From contig NZ_ATVX01000002.1 in assembly GCF_000420945.1 (NCBI RefSeq), forward strand, positions 1 to 64,000: DNA of 64,000 nucleotides. Reading direction: 5' to 3'. Below the pieces are notes generated by a model that saw nothing but the letters and a program-made list of their open reading frames with translations, did no database searches and was not told the origin of the DNA. The stretch's first letter is position 1. The number at the start of each line of letters is the position of its first letter. The DNA comes from Butyrivibrio sp. VCB2006. Its GTDB lineage: Bacteria; Bacillota; Clostridia; Lachnospirales; Lachnospiraceae. Below are positions 17,344 through 26,982 of this stretch, piece by piece. A program made the translations under genes and the position numbers.

Positions 17344-18753
17344 TTAGAAGTCAAACTTATCTGAGAAGAATGCCTCAAGTTCATCGATAGCAACCCTCTC
17401 CTGCTCCATGCTGTCTCTGAATCTTACAGTAACCATGTTATCGTTTTCTGATTCAAAGTCATATGTAATGCAGAATGGTGTTCCGATTTCATCCTGACGG
17501 CGATATCTCTTACCAATGTTTCCACGATCATCAAACTCGCAGTTATACTTCTTGGAAAGCTTAGCGTATATCTTCTCTGCGCCTTCATTAAGCTTCTTGG
17601 AAAGTGGAAGGATACCAATCTTAACAGGTGCAAGTGCTGGATGGAAGTGAAGAACTGTACGCATATCAGGCTTCTCTTCTGTTCCAATATTCTCCTCGTC
17701 GTAAGCTTCGCAGAGGAATGCAAGAGTTACACGATCTGCACCAAGTGATGGCTCAACAACATAAGGGATGTACTTTTCGTTAGTTTCATCATCGAAGTAA
17801 TCCATAGGCTGACCAGATGTCTCCTGATGTCTTGTAAGGTCATAGTCAGTTCTGGAAGCAATACCCCAAAGCTCGCCCCAATCTGTGAATGGGAATGCAT
17901 ATTCGATATCGGTTGTATGATCTGAGTAGAATGAAAGCTCCTCTGGATCATGGTCACGAAGACGAAGGTGTTCTTTATCAATACCAAGGGAAAGAAGCCA
18001 CTCATAGCAGGTCTTTCTCCAATATTCGAACCACTCAGTCTGTGTTCCAGGCTTACAGAAGAACTCAAGCTCCATCTGCTCGAACTCTCTTGTACGGAAT
18101 GTAAAGTTACCAGGTGTGATCTCGTTACGGAAGCTCTTACCGATCTGGCAGATACCAAATGGAACCTTCTTACGAGATGTACGCTGTACATTCTTGAAGT
18201 TTACAAATATACCCTGTGCTGTCTCAGGACGAAGATATACAGTATCCTTGGCATCCTCAGTTACGCCCTGGAATGTCTTGAACATCAGGTTGAACTCTCT
18301 GATACCTGTAAAGTTATGCTTGCCGCATGATGGACAAGGAACAGAATGCTCCTTGATAAAGTTCTCCATTTCCTCATGAGACCAACCATCTACAGAAGTC
18401 TCAAGAGTAATATTGTTCTCAGCAGCAAAATCCTCAATGATCTTGTCAGCTCTAAATCTCTCGTGACACTCCTTACAATCCATAAGTGGATCAGAGAAGC
18501 CGCCAAGATGTCCTGAGGCAATCCATGTCTGTGGGTTCATAAGAATCGCACAGTCAACACCTACATTGTAAGGGTTCTCCTGAACGAACTTCTGCCACCA
18601 TGCCTTCTTGACATTATTCTTGAACTCAACGCCCAAATTACCATAGTCCCAAGTATTGGCCAGACCACCATAAATCTCTGATCCGGGATATACAAATCCT
18701 CTTGCCTTAGCCAGGGCTACAATTTTGTCCATTGTTTTTGCGCTTGCTTCCAT
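17344..18753 (-). CDS. glyQS: Glycyl-tRNA synthetase, single-chain (alpha2) type
   Basis: 469 residues, the eukaryote/archaeal-like homodimeric GlyRS common in Firmicutes and not the bacterial alpha2beta2 type. Class II motif 2 is visible in [11 protein letters not shown] and the glycine-recognition RPETAQGIF segment precedes it. A Cys4 zinc site is present (CKECHER and CPSCGKHN). The C-terminal anticodon-binding domain spans about 370-469. The ATG has GGAGGATT upstream. It follows a lipoprotein gene by 51 bases and precedes alaS. No T-box leader is recognised in the gap. Confidence 0.97.
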   Translation of the reverse strand: MEASAKTMDKIVALAKARGFVYPGSEIYGGLANTWDYGNLGVEFKNNVKKAWWQKFVQENPYNVGVDCAILMNPQTWIASGHLGGFSDPLMDCKECHERFRADKIIEDFAAENNITLETSVDGWSHEEMENFIKEHSVPCPSCGKHNFTGIREFNLMFKTFQGVTEDAKDTVYLRPETAQGIFVNFKNVQRTSRKKVPFGICQIGKSFRNEITPGNFTFRTREFEQMELEFFCKPGTQTEWFEYWRKTCYEWLLSLGIDKEHLRLRDHDPEELSFYSDHTTDIEYAFPFTDWGELWGIASRTDYDLTRHQETSGQPMDYFDDETNEKYIPYVVEPSLGADRVTLAFLCEAYDEENIGTEEKPDMRTVLHFHPALAPVKIGILPLSKKLNEGAEKIYAKLSKKYNCEFDDRGNIGKRYRRQDEIGTPFCITYDFESENDNMVTVRFRDSMEQERVAIDELEAFFSDKFDF

Positions 18754-18804
18754 AATCCTCCATTCTGCGACTGCAAGTTGCTGCAGACGTTTTTAAAACT
18801 TTTT

Positions 18805-19434
18805 TTATTTTGAAAGAAGTATCTGTACCATGTCGGTTGTTACATTAGTAAGATCGGCTTCCTTTTTATCTCTGATAGTCACACCACTTGTTATATACTC
18901 AATATTGTATGGTGTATATATTACAGTCTTTTCACCGGTAATTACAATATGTCTATCCATAAAATCATTACTTCCAAGGTCAATCTTGTCGCCATTTTTG
19001 TCCACAAGCGAACTTGAAAGTTCATATCCCAGCTCCATTGCTTCCTGCACAGTTCCATAAAAAAGCTTGGTCTGATTATAATGCGAAAAATCAGAAGAAC
19101 TTTCAAATGTCATAACGAGTTTGGCAATAGCTTCATCCTCCAGAATCTCAGCTGAGTTCAAGGATATCCTCGGCAGATCATACTCGGAATTATAATAAGA
19201 TATTTCCTCAGTTGCCATATTGGACAATTCAGAAATATCATAGTAGTCCTGCCCAAAATCCTCATAAATAGTATTGGTGATTTTACCATCCTTGCTAATA
19301 CTAAGGCTGGTATCCACATTATTGTCCTTGCCGCATCCTGTAAGAGCAACAGCGCATGTAAACGCTAATCCGGCAATTAAATATAAAGCAGGTCTGGATA
19401 TGTCATTACTCTCTTTAACACTATGTATTTTCAC
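18805..19434 (-). CDS. Lipoprotein of unknown function
   Basis: 209 residues from a GTG start with GAGGGG five bases upstream. After a 15-residue N-terminal extension, a hydrophobic stretch ends in the lipobox L-T-G-C34. The mature part is about 175 residues, acidic and beta-rich, without a motif I recognise. It has its own promoter with a -35 overlapping the recO stop, and lies upstream of glyS and alaS, which may be read from the same promoter. A role at the cell envelope is likely; nothing more can be said. Confidence 0.75.
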   Translation of the reverse strand: MKIHSVKESNDISRPALYLIAGLAFTCAVALTGCGKDNNVDTSLSISKDGKITNTIYEDFGQDYYDISELSNMATEEISYYNSEYDLPRISLNSAEILEDEAIAKLVMTFESSSDFSHYNQTKLFYGTVQEAMELGYELSSSLVDKNGDKIDLGSNDFMDRHIVITGEKTVIYTPYNIEYITSGVTIRDKKEADLTNVTTDMVQILLSK

Positions 19435-19474
19435 TATTTCCCCTCGATTTAGCTAAAAAAATACAAACAAAGTT

Positions 19475-19503
19475 ATTATAGCCAAATAGTTTTTCTTTTT
19501 CAA
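19475..19503 (-). promoter_or_regulatory. Promoter of the lipoprotein-glyQS-alaS unit
   Basis: Minus strand -35 TTGAAA (19498-19503), 17-base spacer, perfect -10 TATAAT (19475-19480). The -35 overlaps the last codons and stop of recO. It is 41 bases upstream of the GTG start. Confidence 0.8.
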
Positions 19504-20153
19504 TACTCAAAGGTTTCTAGCATTTCAAGGCTCTTTAGGGGCCTGTCTATATATTTTTTCCTATATTCCACAGTTATCTGATCAAGTTGCGCAAGAACTT
19601 CTTCCGACAGATTAAAAGAAAACAATCTGCCAAGCGGACTTGAACTTATATACTCCATGGCATATTTAGTAGATTCCAAAAGCCCACTTCTGTCAGGAAT
19701 ACCGGGATATTCACCCTCTATCAAAAGAGCTCTGAGCTCAAAAATGCATCTGACCAGCTTATTGGAAATATTATCCTTTAATAGAGCTTTAAGTGAAAGA
19801 TAAAGCAGATTCAAAAGCTCAATATCTTCATTATTCTCTCTTGTATAAAAGCTGCAAAGCTCAAGAAAAAAGGTGCCATAGCAGGCACCTTCCAAATTAG
19901 TCCTGAAACCTTCAAAATAATTTTCGATATCCGCTTCCACAATAGTATAAGAATTCTTACCAGCAAAAAGTTTAAATGTGCCAAAGCAGAAAGGCTCCAC
20001 CATACCAGAAAGCTTGGCTGATGGTTTTCTGGCGCTTCTGGCAAAGGCAGTTATCTTGCCCCTCTCTGCCGTAAAAATCGTTGCAACCCAGTCATAATCT
20101 CCTGCCGGAGCATGCTTAAGTACTATTCCGCGGACGATTACAAAATCTTCCAT
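19500..20153 (-). CDS. recO: DNA repair protein RecO
   Basis: 217 residues, a little short (family 240-260). The N-terminal OB fold is clear (IVRGIVLKHAPAGDYDWVATIFT and RGKITAFARSARKP), followed by the helical C-terminal domain. RecO anneals single strands and loads RecA with RecR at gaps. The CxxC zinc-finger cysteines found in many Gram-positive RecO proteins after the GxxP motif are missing here: the segment reads GEYPGIPDRSGLL. It follows era by 42 bases, the common era-recO order. Confidence 0.93.
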   Translation of the reverse strand: MEDFVIVRGIVLKHAPAGDYDWVATIFTAERGKITAFARSARKPSAKLSGMVEPFCFGTFKLFAGKNSYTIVEADIENYFEGFRTNLEGACYGTFFLELCSFYTRENNEDIELLNLLYLSLKALLKDNISNKLVRCIFELRALLIEGEYPGIPDRSGLLESTKYAMEYISSSPLGRLFSFNLSEEVLAQLDQITVEYRKKYIDRPLKSLEMLETFEY

Positions 20154-20195
20154 GTTAAAATCCTGATCCTGTGATAAAACATCACAAAAACAACA

Positions 20196-21287
20196 TTACT
20201 TCAAATCCCTGATATCATAGCCGAAGCTCTTCATCTGGGTCTTGTCATCTCTCCAGTCACGCCTTACCTTTACCCACAACTGAAGATTAACCTTGCAGCC
20301 CACCAGTTCTTCTATATCTATTCTTGCAGCAGAGCCGATTTTTTTGAGCATTGCGCCACCTTTTCCAATAACAATACCCTTATGAGAATCTCTCTCGCAG
20401 ATGATAGTAGCATCTATATCCATAATTCCATCAGGGTCGTAGCTTTCTTCAGGTTGCTGAAGTCCCGATAAATCAAGGACCATAGGTCCGTCAAAGTCTT
20501 CATCCATATCATCCTGCATGAGAGCTGCCTCTTTTTCCATAGCTTCAAGTTTGCTCTTTTTTGGCGGATGCTGATGTCTGTTCTTTTTCTTCTTAGGCTT
20601 AGGCTCCTCTACCTTTTTTTCCCTCATTCGCATAGTTTCTATTGTAACCGCTATACCATGTGGAACCTCATCCTGAAGAAGACGAAGTGCTTTTTCTCTG
20701 ATAATCTCAGCCGCAATCTGCCTCTCAGGCTGGTCTGTAAGAGTTTCCTCATCATAAAATGGAGGTCCAAAAGGAAGAAGTTCTTTAATGGCATCCATAA
20801 GCTCGTTAATGTTCTGTCCCTTAAGTGCTGCCGTATGAACAACCTTATCAAAATCCATCTCAGCCTTATAGGCATTTTCAAACTTTTCAAGGTCATCTTT
20901 GGAAACGGTATCTATCTTGTTAATGACAAGAATCACAGGCTTTTTACACTTTTTAAGTTCTTCTATGATTGACTTCTCACCTGCACCAATAAAGGTACTT
21001 GGTTCAACAAGCCACAGAACCACATCCACCTCATCAAGTGTACTCTTGGCAACCTTGGTCATATACTCTCCAAGCTTATTCTTGGAATCATGGATTCCGG
21101 GAGTATCAAGGAATATCATCTGGCAGTCATCATCAGTATAAACTGTCATAATCTTATTTCTGGTTGTCTGAGGCTTGTTGGAAGTAATGGCAATCTTCTG
21201 TCCGATCATATGGTTCATCAGTGTGGACTTTCCAACATTTGGACGTCCTATCAGTGTAATAAAACCTGTTTTAAAATTATCCTTCAT
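20196..21287 (-). CDS. era: GTPase Era with an extra charged insertion
   Basis: 363 residues against about 300 for the family. The GTPase domain has G1 GRPNVGKST (about 14-22), G3 DTPG (61-64), G4 NKID (123-126), and the KH domain has GIVIGKGGAMLKKIG (304-318). Era binds the 3' end of 16S rRNA and is needed for 30S maturation. About 62 residues are inserted between the GTPase-KH linker strand (ending near 222) and the first KH strand (near 288): first Lys/Pro/His-rich, then strongly acidic. The ATG follows AAGGATAAG and is two bases upstream... of the preceding stop region, so it is coupled to the lipoprotein gene upstream. Confidence 0.95.
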   Translation of the reverse strand: MKDNFKTGFITLIGRPNVGKSTLMNHMIGQKIAITSNKPQTTRNKIMTVYTDDDCQMIFLDTPGIHDSKNKLGEYMTKVAKSTLDEVDVVLWLVEPSTFIGAGEKSIIEELKKCKKPVILVINKIDTVSKDDLEKFENAYKAEMDFDKVVHTAALKGQNINELMDAIKELLPFGPPFYDEETLTDQPERQIAAEIIREKALRLLQDEVPHGIAVTIETMRMREKKVEEPKPKKKKNRHQHPPKKSKLEAMEKEAALMQDDMDEDFDGPMVLDLSGLQQPEESYDPDGIMDIDATIICERDSHKGIVIGKGGAMLKKIGSAARIDIEELVGCKVNLQLWVKVRRDWRDDKTQMKSFGYDIRDLK

Positions 21288-21288
21288 C

Positions 21289-22209
21289 TTATCCTTTCTT
21301 CTTTTTCTTACTAATCTTCCTGATTATAAGAACAATTACGGTCACAAATGCCGCAAAGATCACAAGCTGCGGAATGTGAATCACAAACCAGATAAAAAGC
21401 TCGGCAATAGCATGAAGTACATCGCTGCAGCTTTCAAGGAAGCCCTCAACCATTCTCTTTCCGGCACTCTTTTCCTCTACAGGTGTATATTTGGTAACCT
21501 CTGTAACATCAAGATATACTGTGCTGTAGTTTACCTTATTGTCGTAGGTGCGAAGCTGTGATTCAATACTCTCAATTTCATACCTTACGTCAGAAAGCCT
21601 GCTTTCAACTGTAATGATGTCTTCTACTGTCTCTGCAGATTCTACAATCTCAAGAAGTCTGGTTTCCTCAGCTTTAAGCGCTTTTTTCTTGCTCTCAATA
21701 TCAACATACTGAAGAGTTACATCCTCTACGTTCTTGGACTTATTGGTTATATTTGTTACGCCTTCTACAGTCTCAAGGAATAAGTCAAGCTTAGCAGCAG
21801 GAATTCTGATTGTAAGGTCTGCTGTTCTTGTTATTACTCTTCCTGAGTATCTGCTACCATTGTAAATGTTGCTTGATTCCACATAGCCGCCAAGTTCCTT
21901 GATCTTACTATCAACAGATCCAAGAACTTCATCAAGGTTCTCTGCTTCTGCAGAGATATTCATGGTAGTGATCAGCTTTCTTGAAGTATCTACAACCTGT
22001 TCTGCCTGAGTATTACCGGTTAATTCTGCTGATTCTTCAGTAGCAAAATCAGCTGTTTTGTACTCATATACACCATTTGAGTCATAAGCAGCTTCTGTTG
22101 CAGCCGGCGACTCTGCGTAATAGCTGTCTTTGTTGCTTCCGCAGGCAGTCAAAAGAAATGATGCTGCCAAAACACCTGTTAATAACTTTGCTCCAACACT
22201 CTTTTTCAT
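21289..22209 (-). CDS. DUF4349 lipoprotein with C-terminal membrane helix
   Basis: 306 residues. The signal peptide ends in lipobox L-T-A-C23. A short low-complexity linker leads to a DUF4349 domain (about 75-265) with the typical pattern RKLITTMNISAEAENLDEV, a coiled-coil segment (KKKALKAEETRLLEIVESAETVEDIITVESRL) and a return strand VNYSTVYLDV. A membrane helix (about 275-300) and a short Lys tail end the protein. The family function is unknown. It lies between an M16 peptidase gene and era, with the era ATG only a base or two away, so translation is probably coupled. Confidence 0.85.
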   Translation of the reverse strand: MKKSVGAKLLTGVLAASFLLTACGSNKDSYYAESPAATEAAYDSNGVYEYKTADFATEESAELTGNTQAEQVVDTSRKLITTMNISAEAENLDEVLGSVDSKIKELGGYVESSNIYNGSRYSGRVITRTADLTIRIPAAKLDLFLETVEGVTNITNKSKNVEDVTLQYVDIESKKKALKAEETRLLEIVESAETVEDIITVESRLSDVRYEIESIESQLRTYDNKVNYSTVYLDVTEVTKYTPVEEKSAGKRMVEGFLESCSDVLHAIAELFIWFVIHIPQLVIFAAFVTVIVLIIRKISKKKKKG

Positions 22210-22235
22210 AGTTTTTCCTCCCCAATGTAAAATAG

Positions 22236-25166
22236 TTACCTATTTACAAGCTGCTGAATATCATCAAACAGCTCTTTTTCCTCATCAATCTTGTCATTAG
22301 TACCAATTACGCAAAGGCATTCATCCTGCATAAAGGCATCAACATAATCTGCAAGGCTTCTGATTGTCTCCTTGGTTGTGCCAAGAAGTTCATCACGGTT
22401 TTTCTGAATGTTCTCCATTTTAGCCTTGCAAAGATATGCTGTAAGGCCGTAAGCTCCCTTCCCCGAAGGAGTCTTAGGAGTATCAAGATCAGAGATGGCT
22501 CCAATGATATACTGAAGAATTGTTCTGTCATCATCATCGAAGTTTCTAAGGTAATCAGCAGCTTTTTCGAATACATCAATACTGTTCTTAAGATTAGGAT
22601 CTCGGTAAGTCACAAAAGCACTGTCACCATTCTTAGCGTAGCTGCTCATACATCCATAAGCGCCACCAATAACTCTGATGTTCTTCCAAAGGTAATCGTA
22701 CCCCATCATCACCTTAAGAACACGAAGGGCCCCATTATACTTAAGTCCCTTGCTTGCAAAGTTACCTGCTCTGCATACATACTGAACCTGGCCTGCTGTT
22801 TTGAAGGCCTCGTTCTTCTTGGTAGTTTTAATATCAAGCTTTCCAAGGTTAATCTCTTCTGTGTAAAGGCTATCTGCAAATTTCTTGCTGTTTTCAGGAA
22901 TTCCGACATATTCCTTGTCTGTTCCTGTAATATCAACCAAAAGATTATCTGCCCTAAAGATTGCTTTGCTAAGCATTTTCAAGGTTTCAATGATTTCTTT
23001 TGCACCGGCCTCAGTGTTTATCTCCTTGTTAAGCTTTTCAAGGTGTCTAAAGTAACCTATTCCGCTTACACAATCGGATACATACGCAGCCGGAGAGATA
23101 TAACTCATGGCACGAAGTGCAGCTGTCTGATGTCCTGCTGATGCAAGGTCTGACTGAAGTCTTGCATACTGCTCACCAAATATCTCTTTAAGTCTCTTAA
23201 CATCATCAAACTTAGTTGATGTAATAATCTCCTGAACAAGATCGAAAGCCTTATCGATATTACCATGAAGCACCTTGACGCTTATTTCAAAGGCTGTCTC
23301 AAACCTTGTTGCGTCATCAGAATCAGTGTATGTGCTGATTGCTCCTGAAAGGCCGCCTGTGAAGATATTGATCTCGTTATAAAGATCTCCATAGGAGTAA
23401 TTGGCTGTATCCAGCATTCCAAGCACCTTTTTAAGCACAGATGCATATGGAAGGTACTTAGCATCAATATTCTTAAGATCAAAGACAAAAGAAATATAGT
23501 CAATTCCATTGGTAAAGATGTCGTGATGAAGAATTTTTACGCCCTCATGCTCCTTGAGCTCATATATGAACTTTTCTGATTCCTTCTTGAGGTCAGAAAG
23601 CTTAAGAAGCGGAATTTTCTTAAGATCCTCAGGATTATCGGGCTGTTCCTGATACTCTTTTAATTCCTTTGTTTCTCGTACAATCCTATCGATTTCCTCT
23701 TCTGAAAGAGAAGCCTTATAGGAAGCAAGCTTTTCCTTGAGCTCCTCATCCTTTTTCTCTGTAAGTCCCTGCTGGGGTTCCAAGAGAAGAACTGTTCTGT
23801 GCGGGTTGTCCAAAAGATACTTCTGAATAAGATCTTCAAAATATCTTCCCTTTGCTTCTTCCTTGAGCTGCGCAAAAGTATCGTTGGCTTCGACATTTAT
23901 CCATGGACTGTTATCGTCATAAAGCCAGCTGTCAAATATCTGAAGGCCATATAAAAGTCCCTTAGGGAATCTGCCAAAATCTGCCTCTCTATACTTGAAT
24001 TCATCGAAATTAAGTCCCGCCAAAAGAGATTTCTTGTCAATTCCATCTCTTACCTGCTGCTCTAAAACTTCTCTGATGGTTGCAACAAACTCATCCTTTT
24101 GGGAAGCATCTGCATTCTTGGAAATGATGGAAAACACAGGCTGCTGAAGGCCATTGTCGTACTCACTGTAAGCATCCTGACCAATTCCCTTATCAATAAG
24201 AGCTTTTTTGATAGGTGCTCCCGGAGCAGAACAAAGCGCATAATCAAGAATATCAAAAGCAATGTAAAGCTTTCTGTCGAGGGTTGAGCCAACGCTACAG
24301 TTGTAGGACAGATACGTATTCTGATCCAGAGGCTCGCTCTCCATTATTGAATATGACTTGTGTATCTCCTTGGGTGCTGCAAAAGCTTCCTGTCTCTGTA
24401 TCTTTGAATCTACCTCAAGATAATCAAAGCTTGAAAGATAGTTTTTATCGATGTAATCCAGCTTCTCAGCCATATCCATATCACCGTACAGATAAATATA
24501 GCTGTTTGATGGATGATAATATTTTCTATGGAAATCCAGATACTCCTCATAGGTAAGCTCCGGAATAACATCAGGGTCACCGCCTGATTCAATTCCATAA
24601 GTAATATCCGGATAAAGAGAGTTCTGAATTTCTCTTGAAAGCACGTCATCAGCTGAAGAGAATGCTCCCTTCATCTCGTTATAAACAACACCATTGATGG
24701 TAAGAGGGCTGTCCTTATCTTCCATCTCATAGTGCCAGCCTTCCTGCTTGAAAATCTTGTCAGTTTTATAAATATTAGGATAAAAAACTGCATCAAGATA
24801 AACATGCATCAGGTTATGAAAGTCTGCATCATTACAGCTGGCAATCGGATAAACCGTCTTGTCAGGGAATGTCATTGCATTCAAAAATGTATTGAGAGAA
24901 CCCTTAACAAGCTCTACAAATGGATCCTTTATAGGAAATTCCTTTGATCCGCACAAAACAGTATGTTCTATGATATGCGCAACTCCGGTAGAATCCTTAG
25001 GTGGAGTCCTAAATCCAATGGCAAAAACCTTATTATCATCATCATTGGATAAAAGAGTTACCCTTGCTCCTGTCTTTTTGTGCCTGAGAATATAGCTGTC
25101 AGAATTAAGATCTTCTATTCTGCGACTCTCTATAATCTCGTAGGTTGTTAAGTCTTCTAATCTCAT
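22236..25166 (-). CDS. M16C-family zinc metallopeptidase (insulinase/PreP-like)
   Basis: 976 residues in four homologous half-domains. The inverted zinc motif HIIEH is intact (H64, E67, H68), with the distal Glu in NEMKGAF (E164), and the Arg/Tyr pair of the substrate chamber appears in the C-terminal half. No signal peptide is seen, so it acts in the cytoplasm. PreP-like enzymes degrade short unstructured peptides such as cleaved signal sequences. It lies between a polytopic membrane protein gene and a DUF4349 lipoprotein gene. A TTGACA overlaps the end of the upstream gene but has only a poor -10, so a local promoter is uncertain. Confidence 0.93.
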   Translation of the reverse strand: MRLEDLTTYEIIESRRIEDLNSDSYILRHKKTGARVTLLSNDDDNKVFAIGFRTPPKDSTGVAHIIEHTVLCGSKEFPIKDPFVELVKGSLNTFLNAMTFPDKTVYPIASCNDADFHNLMHVYLDAVFYPNIYKTDKIFKQEGWHYEMEDKDSPLTINGVVYNEMKGAFSSADDVLSREIQNSLYPDITYGIESGGDPDVIPELTYEEYLDFHRKYYHPSNSYIYLYGDMDMAEKLDYIDKNYLSSFDYLEVDSKIQRQEAFAAPKEIHKSYSIMESEPLDQNTYLSYNCSVGSTLDRKLYIAFDILDYALCSAPGAPIKKALIDKGIGQDAYSEYDNGLQQPVFSIISKNADASQKDEFVATIREVLEQQVRDGIDKKSLLAGLNFDEFKYREADFGRFPKGLLYGLQIFDSWLYDDNSPWINVEANDTFAQLKEEAKGRYFEDLIQKYLLDNPHRTVLLLEPQQGLTEKKDEELKEKLASYKASLSEEEIDRIVRETKELKEYQEQPDNPEDLKKIPLLKLSDLKKESEKFIYELKEHEGVKILHHDIFTNGIDYISFVFDLKNIDAKYLPYASVLKKVLGMLDTANYSYGDLYNEINIFTGGLSGAISTYTDSDDATRFETAFEISVKVLHGNIDKAFDLVQEIITSTKFDDVKRLKEIFGEQYARLQSDLASAGHQTAALRAMSYISPAAYVSDCVSGIGYFRHLEKLNKEINTEAGAKEIIETLKMLSKAIFRADNLLVDITGTDKEYVGIPENSKKFADSLYTEEINLGKLDIKTTKKNEAFKTAGQVQYVCRAGNFASKGLKYNGALRVLKVMMGYDYLWKNIRVIGGAYGCMSSYAKNGDSAFVTYRDPNLKNSIDVFEKAADYLRNFDDDDRTILQYIIGAISDLDTPKTPSGKGAYGLTAYLCKAKMENIQKNRDELLGTTKETIRSLADYVDAFMQDECLCVIGTNDKIDEEKELFDDIQQLVNR

Positions 25167-25211
25167 CTATTATTTATCGCCTTTCAAATGTATTTACATA
25201 TAATAAACAAA

Positions 25212-26885
25212 TCAAATGTCAAAATCGTCCCCGCTCTTAAACGGAAGATCAAACTCATCTTTTTCTTTTTCTTTTTCTACATGGACATGAGCTGTCTTGT
25301 AATCAGATTTCTTCTTAAAGACAACTTTTCTTTCGTTTTTCTCTTCCAGAGGCTGCTCAGAAACGTCCGGCTTCTCAGGTTCTTCTTTCTTCTCGGTCTG
25401 CTTTCTATCAAGAGAAATCTTTCCCTCAAACTTAGGCATCCTCATCTTGGACTTATCAATGTCCATCTCATCCTCAGCTCCGGTTGGAAGCACCATGCCC
25501 TCCGGTACAAAACGAGGTTTCTCGTCTTCTGATTCTTTTTCTGTTTCTTTTTCTTTTTCTGCAACAGTAGTTCCTGTAACCATAGCTTCTGCTGAAAGCT
25601 GTTCATTGGTTTTGGTCTTTTCAGGCAAATCTTTATGCACAGTCTCATGGCGCGTCAATGTAATAAGAGAAACAACACAGGCAAGCACAAATGCAAAAAA
25701 TACAGTAACCATGTTCTGGTCATTCATTCTTGTGGCGCCAAAGAAAGGAGTTGCCATAAATACAAGGATTGTAGACAAAAGCCATGGTGACACTCTACCG
25801 AAATTCTTATTTCTGAAAAATCCCACCAAAACTCCGGACATGGCAACAAAGGTAATAACATAAACCAACTTGTAGTTGGTATAGGTCCAAAAGGTGCTAA
25901 AGGTATTAAGGTTATGGAAATAATATGAAGCCCAGTTGGCAAGCACGGCGCCCATCTTAAACAGACCTGCTTCCTGGATGATCATAGCAAAGAATGTGAT
26001 AGCCCCCGCAAGCACTACAAAAATGAAACTAAACGCTCCGGTGTGTTTGTCATCTCCTGCCATAAACATGACAGAAAGAAGCAGTGGAAGTACTGAAACA
26101 AGCGTTCCCGCATCCAGATAGGCCATAAAGCCAACAACTACACCGACAATAACATACCAAAAGATGAACCACTTAGAGGTATATGCCCCATCTGAAGCAT
26201 CTTTCAGGTACATGCTTATGATAAGGAGCTCTATACCCAGCATAACCATAAACAGCTCGTCTGTTCCAATTATTGCCTTCTGCAAATTCTCAGCAAATAT
26301 TGGCATAAAAGAAACATAAGCAGCAAAAATAACTGAAGCAGCCTTTCCAAGAAGCATCCTGCATGTAATGGTTCCGAGAATCACAAAAACCATAAAAAAT
26401 GCAATCTGTACTCCGAATGCCGTAATAATCTTGTTGCCTGTAAAGTATAAGACCACCCTAAGAATGTCAGAATATACAACAGACAAAAGGTCATATTCCG
26501 TGCTCACAGAAGTTGCTCCCACCTTGGCATTTTCAAATAAAGAAAGCTTTCCGGTAGGCGCCACCGTGGTTCTGGAAAGAACATCCAATCTGTAAAAAAT
26601 ACCGCCCGCAAAAACGGCAATAAGCATCAAAGCATAAATTACTCTGATGCCCTTTGTTTCTGCCATATCATATATTCCTATATGGTCGCATATTCTTCCA
26701 AATAAAAAAGTCAGCACATTCATTATCAGCACACTCAGCACTGTCAGAATAATAGAATATGCCAAAGTCATGTCATTAGACGGAAAAAGTCCTGAAAAGA
26801 AACTAGAACTCGCTACCATTATCACATCAAAAATCATAAACACAATCAAGATGCACAAACCTGGCCACATACGTTTTAGTTTCAT
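25212..26885 (-). CDS. Polytopic membrane protein with charged cytoplasmic tail
   Basis: 557 residues. About 11-12 membrane segments occupy residues 1-415. A large loop after the third segment (about 100-140) resembles the first extracellular loop of PMT/ArnT-type glycosyltransferases, but I see no clear catalytic Asp-Glu motif, so glycosyltransferase is only a guess. The C-terminal about 140 residues are hydrophilic, with repeated Glu/Lys runs, and are predicted cytoplasmic. Codon use looks like that of the neighbours. It has a likely promoter upstream and precedes the M16 peptidase gene by 45 bases. Confidence 0.75.
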   Translation of the reverse strand: MKLKRMWPGLCILIVFMIFDVIMVASSSFFSGLFPSNDMTLAYSIILTVLSVLIMNVLTFLFGRICDHIGIYDMAETKGIRVIYALMLIAVFAGGIFYRLDVLSRTTVAPTGKLSLFENAKVGATSVSTEYDLLSVVYSDILRVVLYFTGNKIITAFGVQIAFFMVFVILGTITCRMLLGKAASVIFAAYVSFMPIFAENLQKAIIGTDELFMVMLGIELLIISMYLKDASDGAYTSKWFIFWYVIVGVVVGFMAYLDAGTLVSVLPLLLSVMFMAGDDKHTGAFSFIFVVLAGAITFFAMIIQEAGLFKMGAVLANWASYYFHNLNTFSTFWTYTNYKLVYVITFVAMSGVLVGFFRNKNFGRVSPWLLSTILVFMATPFFGATRMNDQNMVTVFFAFVLACVVSLITLTRHETVHKDLPEKTKTNEQLSAEAMVTGTTVAEKEKETEKESEDEKPRFVPEGMVLPTGAEDEMDIDKSKMRMPKFEGKISLDRKQTEKKEEPEKPDVSEQPLEEKNERKVVFKKKSDYKTAHVHVEKEKEKDEFDLPFKSGDDFDI

Positions 26886-26915
26886 TTCAGGACTCCCCCA
26901 CGTCTCATATTTTGT

Positions 26916-26943
26916 TTTATAGATTTTATTGAATAAAAAACAA
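26916..26943 (-). promoter_or_regulatory. Likely promoter of the polytopic membrane protein gene
   Basis: Minus strand -35 TTGTTT (26938-26943), 16-base spacer, -10 TATAAA (26916-26921), 31 bases before the ATG. The whole gap is A/T-rich, which lowers confidence. Confidence 0.45.
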
Positions 26944-26982
26944 GACTTTTTTCATAGATAAATCATAAAAATCGTGAATCAA

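Noticed and set aside
17273..18804. T-box leader before alaS or glyS
   Set aside because: The gaps are 71 and 51 bases, too short for a T-box, and neither the T-box sequence nor a terminator/antiterminator pair is seen.
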